Shown: positions 54,659 to 64,000 of the stretch, one piece after another | How the letters are laid out: each line of letters opens with the position of its first letter | Position numbering within the stretch: the stretch's first letter is position 1 | Assembly: GCA_037783545.1 (NCBI GenBank) | Contig: JBBELK010001192.1 | Coordinates: forward strand, 80,277 to 144,276 | Direction of reading: 5' to 3' | Length of the DNA stretch: 64,000 nt | Source: Henricia sp. BOLD:AAB3569 | Lineage: Eukaryota > Echinodermata > Asteroidea > Spinulosida > Echinasteridae | Translations under genes and position numbers: made by a program | Notes under the pieces: model-generated | Told to the model about the DNA's origin: nothing | The model's input: only the letters and a program-made list of their open reading frames with translations | Database searches by the model: none

Positions 54659-56445
54659 ACAGGTTGCGGGAGCATCCAGGAAGCGCCAACCCCTTTTTTT
54701 TCTAAACTCTGAAATTTATCTGCCATTTCCCGGCGAAAGTCTTTCAATTTTTTAGGACAAGTGCGCAATATAGAGTCTTTGGAGCATGCAAAATTTGAAG
54801 TTCGTCGGAACATTTTTCGACCTCCAAATTTGCCGACGTTTGGACCACACTTTGACCAAAATCCCGTCCCAAACTGGGCCGTGTCAACGACAGTCCGAAG
54901 GACTGAGCATGCGCACGAGTCAGGAGTACACCAAAGAGGTGTGTACAGACAGCCACAGGTTGCGGGAGCATCCAGGAAGCGCCAACCCTTTTTTTTTCTA
55001 AACTCTGAAATTTCTCTGCCATTTCCTGGCGAAAGTCTGTCAATTTTTTAGGACAAGTGCGCAATATAGAGTCTTTGGAGCATGCAATTTTTGAAGTTCG
55101 TCGGAACATTTTTCGACCTCCAAATTTGCCGACGTTTGGACCACACTTTGACCAAAATCCCGTCCCAAACTGGGCCGTGTCAACGACAGTCCGAAGGACT
55201 GAGCATGCGCACGAGTCAGGAGTACACCAAAGAGGTGTGTACAGACAGCCACAGGTTGCGGGAGCATCCAGGAAGCGCCAACCCTTTTTTTTCTAAACTC
55301 TGAAATTTCTCTGCCATTTCCCGGCGAAAGTCTGTCAATTTTTTAGGACAAGTGCGCAATATAGAGTCTTTGGAGCATGCAAAATTTGAAGTTCGTCGGA
55401 ACATTTTTCGACCTCCAAATTTGCCGACGTTTGGACCACACTTTGACCAAAATCCCGTCCCAAACTGGGCCGTGTCAACGACAGTCCGAAGGACTGAGCA
55501 TGCGCACGAGTCAGGAGTACACCAAAGAGGTGTGTACAGACAGCCACAGGTTGCGGGAGCATCCAGGAAGCGCCAACCCCTTTTTTTTCTAAACTCTGAA
55601 ATTTCTCTGCCATTTCCCGGCGAAAGTCTGTCAATTTTTTAGGACAAGTGCGCAATATAGAGTCTTTGGAGCATGCAAAATTTGAAGTTCGTCGGAACAC
55701 TTTTCGACCTCCAAATTTGCCGACGTTTGGACCACACTTTGACCAAAATCCCGTCCCAAACTGGGCCGTGTCAACGACAGTCCGAAGGACTGAGCATGCG
55801 CACGAGTCAGGAGTACACCAAAGAGGTGTGTACAGACAGCCACAGGTTGCGGGAGCATCCAGGAAGCGCCAACCCCTTTTTTTTCTAAACTCTGAAATTT
55901 CTCTGCCATTTCCCGGCGAAAGTCTGTCAATTTTTTAGGACAAGTGCGCAATATAGAGTCTTTGGAGCATGCAAAATTTGAAGTTCGTCGGAACATTTTT
56001 CGACCTCCAAATTTGCCGACGTTTGGACCACACTTTGACCAAAATCCCGTCCCAAACTGGGCCGTGTCAACGACAGTCCGAAGGACTGAGCATGCGCACG
56101 AGTCAGGAGTACACCAAAGAGGTGTGTACAGACAGCCACAGGTTGCGGGAGCATCCAGGAAGCGCCAACCCCTTTTTTTTCTAAACTCTGAAATTTCTCT
56201 GCCATTTCCCGGCGAAAGTCTGTCAATTTTTTAGGACAAGTGCGCAATATAGAGTCTTTGGAGCATGCAAAATTTGAAGTTCGTCGGAACATTTTTCGAC
56301 CTCCAAATTTGCCGACGTTTGGACCACACTTTGACCAAAATCCCGTCCCAAACTGGGCCGTGTCAACGACAGTCCGAAGGACTGAGCATGCGCACGAGTC
56401 AGGAGTACACCAAAGAGGTGTGTACAGACAGCCACAGGTTGCGGG
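54659..56445. repeat. 296 bp satellite array, block 6 (six monomers between the SINEs)
   Basis: Continues the monomer split by the first SINE (TTTATCTGCC and GAAAGTCTTTCAA in its tail). It then carries monomers marked TTTCCTGGCG (54761), GCAATTTTTGAAG (55057) and GAACACTTTTCG (55648), the same order as at 52687-53870. Confidence 0.96.
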
Positions 56446-56743
56446 GGGGCGGTCGGGTTGGCGTACGGGTTCTTTCCTCGCCTTTCACCTCTGGGGTCCC
56501 GGGTTCGAATCCGGGGCGTGTATGTGGATTGGGTTTGCAGTCCCTACTTGACCGCGTGGGTTTTCCCCTGGGGCATTTCTCTGGGGGTTTTCCTCCCACT
56601 TCTAAAACTGCAACTCCTTCTTCTTCATCTCAAGTTGATAATATAGTATAGTTAAAGCTAAAACCGTATAGTTGATGGCATAAAGGGCCTTAGTTGCCGA
56701 AGATGCCATAAAATATACAACAACAACAACAACAGGTTGCGGG
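54671..56743. repeat. 2073 bp higher-order repeat unit containing a SINE
   Basis: The SINEs, their flanks and the marker monomers recur with a period of exactly 2073 bp (six monomers plus one SINE with its target duplication). The preceding block, 52.4-54.4 kb, has the same marker monomers, but its first monomer (52391) is an empty site without the SINE. The following block (56.8-57.4 kb) begins the pattern again and then diverges. Confidence 0.85.
56446..56731 (+). mobile_element. tRNA-derived SINE, copy 2 (286 bp)
   Basis: No difference from the first SINE by eye, inserted at the same base with the same 12 bp flanking duplication (56434-56445 and 56732-56743). Independent insertion of two identical SINEs at the same base is unlikely, so this copy arose by satellite unit duplication. 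A box at 56459-56469, B box at 56502-56512. Confidence 0.88.
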
Positions 56744-59700
56744 AGCATCCAGGAAGCGCCAACCCCTTTTTTTTCTAAACTCTGAAATTTATCTGCCATT
56801 TCCCGGCGAAAGTCTTTCAATTTTTTAGGACAAGTGCGCAATATAGAGTCTTTGGAGCATGCAAAATTTGAAGTTCGTCGGAACATTTTTCGACCTCCAA
56901 ATTTGCCGACGTTTGGACCACACTTTGACCAAAATCCCGTCCCAAACTGGGCCGTGTCAACGACAGTCCGAAGGACTGAGCATGCGCACGAGTCAGGAGT
57001 ACACCAAAGAGGTGTGTACAGACAGCCACAGGTTGCGGGAGCATCCAGGAAGCGCCGACCCCTTTTTTTTCTAAACTCTGAAATTTCTCTGCCATTTCCC
57101 GGCGAAAGTCTGTCAATTTTTTAGGACAAGTGCGCAATATAGAGTCTTTGGAGCATGCAATTTTTGAAGTTCGTCGGAACATTTTTCGACCTCCAAATTT
57201 GCCGACGTTTGGACCACACTTTGACCAAAATCCCGTCCCAAACTGGGCCGTGTCAACGACAGTCCGAAGGACTGAGCATGCGCACGAGTCAGGAGTACAC
57301 CAAAGAGGTGTGTACAGACAGCCACAGGTTGCGGGAGCATCCAGGAAGCGCCAACCCCTTTTTTTTCTAAACTCTGAAATTTCTCTGCCATTTCCCGGCG
57401 AAAGTCTGTCAATTTTTTAGGACAAGTGCGCAATATAGAGTCTTTGGAGCATGCAAAATTTGAAGTTCGTCGGAACATTTTTCGACCTCCAAATTTGCCG
57501 ACGTTTGGACCACACTTTGACTAAAATCCCGTCCCAAACTGGGCCGTGTCAACGACAGTCCGAAGGACTGAGCATGCGCACGAGTCAGGAGTACACCAAA
57601 GAGGTGTGTACAGACAGCCACAGGTTGCGGGAGCATCCAGGAAGCGCCAACCCCTTTTTTTTCTAAACTCTGAAATTTCTCTGCCATTTCCGGCGAAAGT
57701 CTGTCAATTTTTTAGGACAAGTGCGCAATATAGAGTCTTTGGAGCATGCAAAATTTGAAGTTCGTCGGAACATTTTTCGACCTCCAAATTTGCCGACGTT
57801 TGGACCACACTTTGACCAAAATCCCGTCCCAAACTGGGCCGTGTCAACGACAGTCCGAAGGACTGAGCATGCGCACGAGTCAGGAGTACACCAAAGAGGT
57901 GTGTACAGACAGCCACAGGTTGCGGGAGCATCCAGGAAGCGCCAACCCTTTTTTTTCTAAACTCTGAAATTTCTCTGCCATTTCCATGCGAAAGTCTTTC
58001 AATTTTTTAGGACAAGTGCGCAATATAGAGTCTTTGGAGCATGCAAAATTTGAAGTTCGTCGGAACATTTTTCGACCTCCAAATTTGCCGACGTTTGGAC
58101 CACACTTTGACCAAAATCCCGTCCCAAACTGGGCCGTGTCAACGACAGTCCGAAGGACTGAGCATGCGCACGAGTCAGGAGTACACCAAAGAGGTGTGTA
58201 CAGACAGCCACAGGTTGCGGGAGCATCCAGAAAGCGCCAACCGCTTTTTTTTCTAAACTCTGAAATTTCTCTGCCATTTCCCGGCGAAAGTCTGTCAATT
58301 TTTTAGGACAAGTGCGCAATAGAGAGTCTTTGGAGCATACAAAATTTGAAGTTCGTCGGAACATTTTTCGACCTCCAAATTTGCCGACGTTTGGACCACA
58401 CTTTGACCAAAATCCCGTCCCAAACTGGGCCGTGTCAACGACAGTCCGAAGGACTGAGCATGCGCACGAGTCAGGAGTACGCCAAAGAGGTGTGTACAGA
58501 CAGCCACAGGTTGCGGGAGCATCCAGGAAGCGCCAACCCCTTTTTTTTCTAAACTCTGAAATTTCTCTGCCATTTCCCGGCGAAAGTCTGTCAATTTTTT
58601 AGGACAAGTGCGCAATATAGAGTCTTTGGAGCATGCAAAATTTGAAGTTCGTCGGAACATTTTTCGACCTCCAAATTTGCCGACGTTTGGACCACACTTT
58701 GACCAAAATCCCGTCCCAAACTGGGCCGTGTCAACGACAGTCCGAAGGACTGAGCATGCGCACGAGTCAGGAGTACGCCAAAGAGGTGTGTACAGACAGC
58801 CACAGGTTGCGGGAGCATCCAGGAAGCGCCAACCACTTTTTTTTTCTAAACTCTGAAATTTCTCTGCCATTTCCCGGCGAAAGTCTGTCAATTTTTTAGG
58901 ACAAGTGCGCAATATAGAGTCTTTGGAGCATGCAAAATTTGAAGTTCGTCGGAACATTTTTCGACCTCCAAATTTGCCGACGTTTGGACCACACTTTGAC
59001 CAAAATCCCGTCCCAAACTGGGCCGTGTCAACGACAGTCCGAAGGACTGAGCATGCGCACGAGTCAGGAGTACACCAAAGAGGTGTGTACAGACAGCCAC
59101 AGGTTGCGGGAGCATCCAGGAAGCGCCAACCCCTTTTTGTTTCTAAACTCTGAAATGTCTCTGCCATTTCCCGGCGAAAGTCTGTCAATTTTTTAGGACA
59201 AGTGCGCAATATAGAGTCTTTGGAGCATGCAAAATTTGAAGTTCGTCGGAACATTTTTCGACCTCCAAATTTGCCGACGTTTAGACCACACTTTGACCAA
59301 AATCCCGTCCCAAACTGGGCCGTGTCAACGACAGTCCGAAGGACTGAGCATGCGCACGAGTCAGGAGTACACCAAAGAGGTGTGTACAGACAGCCACAGG
59401 TTGCGGGAGCATCCAGGAAGCGCCAACCCCCTTTTTTTCCTAAACTCTGAAATTTCTCTGCCATTTCCCGGCGAAAGTCTGTCAATTTTTTAGGACAAGT
59501 GCGCAATATAGAGTCTTTGGAGCATGCAAAATTTGAAGTTCGTCGGAACATTTTCGACCTCCAAATTTGCCGACGTTTGGACCACACTTTGACCAAAATC
59601 CCGTCCCAAACTGGGCCGTGTCAACGACAGTCCGAAGGACTGAGCATGCGCACGAGTCAGGAGTACACCAAAGAGGTGTGTACAGACAGCCACAGGTTGC

Positions 59701-62700
59701 GGGAGCATCCAGGAAGCGCCAACCCCTTTTTTTTCTAAACTCTGAAATTTCTCTGCCATTTCCCGGCGAAAGTCTGTCATTTTTTTAGGACAAGTGCGCA
59801 ATATAGAGTCTTTGGAGCATGCAAAATTTGAAGTTCGTCGGAACATTTTTCGACCTCCAAATTTGCCGACGTTTGGACCACACTTTGACCAAAATCCCGT
59901 CCCAAACTGGGCCGTGTCAACGACAGTCCGAAGACTGAGCATGCGCACGAGTCAGGAGTACACCAAAGAGGTGTGTACAGACAGCCACAGGTTGCGGGAG
60001 CATCCAGGAAGCGCCAACCCCTTTTTTTTTCTAAACTCTGAAATTTCTCTGCCATTTCCCGGCGAAAGTCTGTCATTTTTTTAGGACAAGTGCGCAATAT
60101 AGAGTCTTTGGAGCATGCAAAATTTGAAGTTCGTCGGAACATTTTTCGACCTCCAAATTTGCCGACGTTTGGACCACACTTTGACCAAAATCCCGTCCCA
60201 AACTGGGCCGTGTCAACGACAGTCCGAAGGACTGAGCATGCGCACGAGTCAGGAGTACACCAAAGAGGTGTGTACAGACAGCCACAGGTTGCGGGAGCAT
60301 CCAGGAAGCGCCAACCCCTTTTTTTTTTCTAAACTCTGAAATTTCTCTGCCATTTCCCGGCGAAAGTCTGTCAATTTTTTAGGACAAGTGCGCAATATAG
60401 AGTCTTTGGAGCATGCAAAATTTGAAGTTCGTCGGAACATTTTTCGACCTCCAAATTTGCCGACGTTTGGACCACACTTTGACCAAAATCCCGTCCCAAA
60501 CTGGGCCGTGTCAACGACAGTCCGATGGACTGAGCATGCGCACGAGTCAGGAGTACACCAAAGAGGTGTGTACAGACAGCCACAGGTTGCGGGAGCATCC
60601 AGGAAGCGCCAACCCCTTTTTTTTCTAAACTCTGAAATTTCTCTGCCATTTCCCGGCGAAAGTCTTTCAATTTTTTAGGACAAGTGCGCAATATAGAGTC
60701 TTTGGAGCATGCAAAATTTTAAGTTCGTCGGAACATTTTTCGACCTCCAAATTTGCCGACGTTTGGACCACACTTTGACCAAAATCCCGTCCCAAACTGG
60801 GCCGTGTCAACGACAGTCCGAAGGACTGAGCATGCGCACGAGTCAGGAGTACACCAAAGAGGTGTGTACAGACAGCCACAGGTTGCGGGAGCATCCAGAA
60901 AGCGCCAACCGCTTTTTTTTCTAAACTCTGAAATTTCTCTGCCATTTCCCGGCGAAAGTCTGTCAATTTTTTAGGACAAGTGCGCAATAGAGAGTCTTTG
61001 GAGCATACAAAATTTGAAGTTCGTCGGAACATTTTTCGACCTCCAAATTTGCCGACGTTTGGACCACACTTTGACCAAAATCCCGTCCCAAACTGGGCCG
61101 TGTCAACGACAGTCCGAAGGACTGAGCATGCGCACGAGTCAGGAGTACGCCAAAGAGGTGTGTACAGACAGCCACAGGTTGCGGGAGCATCCAGGAAGCG
61201 CCAACCCTTTTTTTTCTAAACTCTGAAATTTCTCTGCCATTTCCCGGCGAAAGTCTGTCAATTTTTTAGGACAAGTGCGCAATATAGAGTCTTTGGAGCA
61301 TGCAAAATTTTAAGTTCGTCGGAACATTTTTCGACCTCCAAATTTGCCGACGTTTGGACCACACTTTGACCAAAATCCCGTCCCAAACTGGGCCGTGTCA
61401 ACGACAGTTCGAAGGACTGAGCATGCGCACGAGTCAGGAGTACACCAAAGAGGTGTGTACAGACAGCCACAGGTTGCGGGAGCATCCAGAAAGCGCCAAC
61501 CGCTTTTTTTTCTAAACTCTGAAATTTCTCTGCCATTTCCCGGCGAAAGTCTGTCAATTTTTTAGGACAAGTGCGCAATAGAGAGTCTTTGGAGCATACA
61601 AAATTTGAAGTTCGTCGGAACATTTTTCGACCTCCAAATTTGCGACGTTTGGACCACACTTTGACCAAAATCCCGTCCCAAACTGGGCCGTGTCAACGAC
61701 AGTCCGAAGGACTGAGCATGCGCACGAGTCAGGAGTACGCCAAAGAGGTGTGTACAGACAGCCACAGGTTGCGGGAGCATCCAGGAAGCGCCAACCCCTT
61801 TTTTTTCTAAACTCTGAAATTTCTCTGCCATTTCCCGGCGAAAGTCTGTCAATTTTTTAGGACAAGTGCGCAATATAGAGTCTTTGGAGCATGCAAAATT
61901 TGAAGTTCGTCGGAACATTTTTCGACCTCCAAATTTGCGAGACGTTTGGACCACACTTTGACCAAAATCCCGTCCCAAACTGGGCCGTGTCAACGACAGT
62001 CCGAAGGACTGAGCATGCGCACGAGTCAGGAGTACGCCAAAGAGGTGTGTACAGACAGCCACAGGTTGCGGGAGCATCCAGGAAGCGCCACCCCTTTTTT
62101 TTCTAAACTCTGAAATTTCTCTGCCATTTCCCGGCGAAAGTCTGTCAATTTTTTAGGACAAGTGCGCAATATAGAGTCTTTGGAGCATGCAAAATTTGAA
62201 GTTCGTCGGAACATTTTTCGACCTCCAATTTGCCGACGTTTGGACCACACTTTGACCAAAATCCCGTCCCAAACTGGGCCGTGTCAACGACAGTCCGAAG
62301 GACTGAGCATGCGCACGAGTCAGGAGTACACCAAAGAGGTGTGTACAGACAGCCACAGGTTGCGGGAGCATCCAGGAAGCGCCAACCCCTTTTTTTTCTA
62401 AACTCTGAAATTTCTCTGCCATTTCCGGCGAAAGTCTGTCATTTTTTTAGGACAAGTGCGCAATATAGAGTCTTTGGAGCATGCAAAATTTGAAGTTCGT
62501 CGGAACATTTTTCGACCTCCAAATTTGCCGACGTTTGGACCACACTTTGACCAAAATCCCGTCCCAAACTGGGCCGTGTCAACGACAGTCCGAAGGACTG
62601 AGCATGCGCACGAGTCAGGAGTACACCAAAGAGGTGTGTACAGACAGCCACAGGTTGCAGGAGCATCCAGGAAGCGCCAACCCCTTTTTTTTTCTAAACT

Positions 62701-64000
62701 CTGAAATTTCTCTGACATTTCCCGGCGAAAGTCTGTCAATTTTTTAGGACAAGTGCGCAATACAGAGTCTTTGGAGCATGCAAAATTTGAAGTTCGTCGG
62801 AACATTTTTCGACCTCCAAATTTGCCGACGTTTGGACCACACTTTGACCAAAATCCCGTCCCAAACTGGGCCGTGTCAACGACAGTCCGAAGGACTGAGC
62901 ATGCGCACGAGTCAGGAGTACACCAAAGAGGTGTGTACAGACAGCCACAGGTTGCGGGAGCATCCAGGAAGCGCCACCCCCTTTTTTTCCTAAACTCTGA
63001 AATTTCTCTGCATTTCCCGGCGAAAGTCTGTCAATTTTTTAGGACAAGTGCGCAATATAGAGTCTTTGGAGCATGCAAAATTTGAAGTTCGTCGGAACAT
63101 TTTTCGACCTCCAAATTTGCCGACGTTTGGACCACACTTTGACCAAAATCCCGTCCCAAACTGGGCCGTGTCAACGACAGTCCGAAGGACTGAGCATGCG
63201 CACGAGTCAGGAGTAACCAAAGAGGTGTGTACAGACAGCCACAGGTTGCGGGAGCATCCAGGAAGCGCCAACCCCTTTTTTTTTACTCTGAAATTTCTCT
63301 GCCATTTCCCGGCGAAAGTCTGTCAATTTTTTAGGACAAGTGCGCAATATAGAGTCTTTGGAGCATGCAAAATTTGAAGTTCGTCGGAACATTTTTCGAC
63401 CTCCAAATTTGCCGACGTTTGGACCACACTTTGACCAAAATCCCGTCCCAAACTGGGCCGTGTCAACGACAGTCCGAAGGACTGAGCATGCGCACGAGTC
63501 AGGAGTACACCAAAGAGGTGTGTACAGACAGCCACAGGTTGCGGGAGCATCCAGGAAGCGCCAACCCCTTTTTTTTCTAAACTCTGAAATTTCTCTGCCA
63601 TTTCCCGGCGAAAGTCTGTCAATTTTTTAGGACAAGTGCGCAATATAGAGTCTTTGGAGCATGCAAAATTTGAAGTTCGTCGGAACATTTTTCGACCTCC
63701 AAATTTGCCGACGTTTGGACCACACTTTGACCAAAATCCCGTCCCAAACTGGGCCGTGTCAACGACAGTCCGAAGGACTGAGCATGCGCACGAGTCAGGA
63801 GTACACCAAAGAGGTGTGTACAGACAGCCACAGGTTGCGGAAGCATCCAGGAAGCGCCAACCCCTTTTTTTTCTAAACTCTGAAATTTATCTGCCATTTC
63901 CCGGCGAAAGTCTGTCAATTTGTTAGGACAAGTGCGCAATATAGAGTCTTTGGAGCATGCAAAATTTGAAGTTCGTCGGAACATTTTTCGACCTCCAAAT
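56732..64000. repeat. 296 bp satellite array, block 7 (~24.5 monomers, runs off the window)
   Basis: Consensus-like at both ends but unusually rich in private indels between about 59.5 and 63.3 kb: GCGACG for GCCGACG (61643), GCGAGACG (61937), a missing A at 62228, GAGTAACCAAAG (63214) and loss of CTAA after the T-run (63285). Monomers with GCAATAGAGAGTC and GCATACAAAATTT recur at 58312, 60980 and 61571. Confidence 0.96.

Noticed and set aside
1..64000. CRISPR array
   Set aside because: The repeats are contiguous 296 bp monomers without unique spacers, and the context is eukaryotic.

Overview
The window is eukaryotic, probably animal, repetitive DNA. About 45 kb of the 64 kb is one tandem satellite with a ~296 bp monomer (roughly 153 monomers, head to tail in one orientation). 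It is interrupted by four near-identical copies of a DIRS-type tyrosine-recombinase retrotransposon and two identical tRNA-derived SINEs. No host gene, rRNA or tRNA gene is visible. The eukaryotic call rests on the DIRS architecture, the SINE with pol III boxes and the satellite organisation. The phylum cannot be fixed from sequence alone; the SINE central domain and DIRS elements are both common in aquatic invertebrates, which is only a hint.

Layout: satellite 1-8630; DIRS copy 1 8631-13312; satellite 13313-17160 (13 monomers); copy 2 17161-21795; satellite 21796-24756 (10 monomers); copy 3 24757-29438; satellite 29439-32693 (11 monomers); copy 4 32694-37329; satellite 37330 to the end, with SINEs at 54373-54658 and 56446-56731. 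All DIRS copies are read from the - strand.

Each DIRS copy carries, in its own 5' to 3' order: an inverted terminal repeat with a TATA box, a gag-reverse transcriptase-RNase H ORF, an overlapping tyrosine recombinase (YR) ORF in the -1 frame, an internal complementary region (ICR) that joins the complements of both termini, and a 3' inverted repeat with an AATAAA signal and a 46 bp extension. All four copies sit at the same base of the satellite monomer, with shared variant flanks and no target duplication. The simplest history is one YR-mediated insertion followed by amplification of a composite satellite-plus-transposon higher-order repeat.

The copies form two lineages in A-B-A-B order. 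A (copies 1 and 3) keeps gag-pol open but has the RT catalytic box changed from YIDD to YIYD. B (copies 2 and 4) keeps YIDD but has a 47 bp deletion that separates gag from pol. Copy 3 also has a nonsense mutation in YR. Copy 4 has one extra A exactly at a -1 frameshift-type heptamer, which fuses RT-RNase H to YR in one ORF. No copy looks fully autonomous, although between them intact versions of every domain exist. The satellite shows several nested higher-order repeats (592, ~1185, ~2073 bp) and a local cluster of indels at 61.6-63.3 kb.
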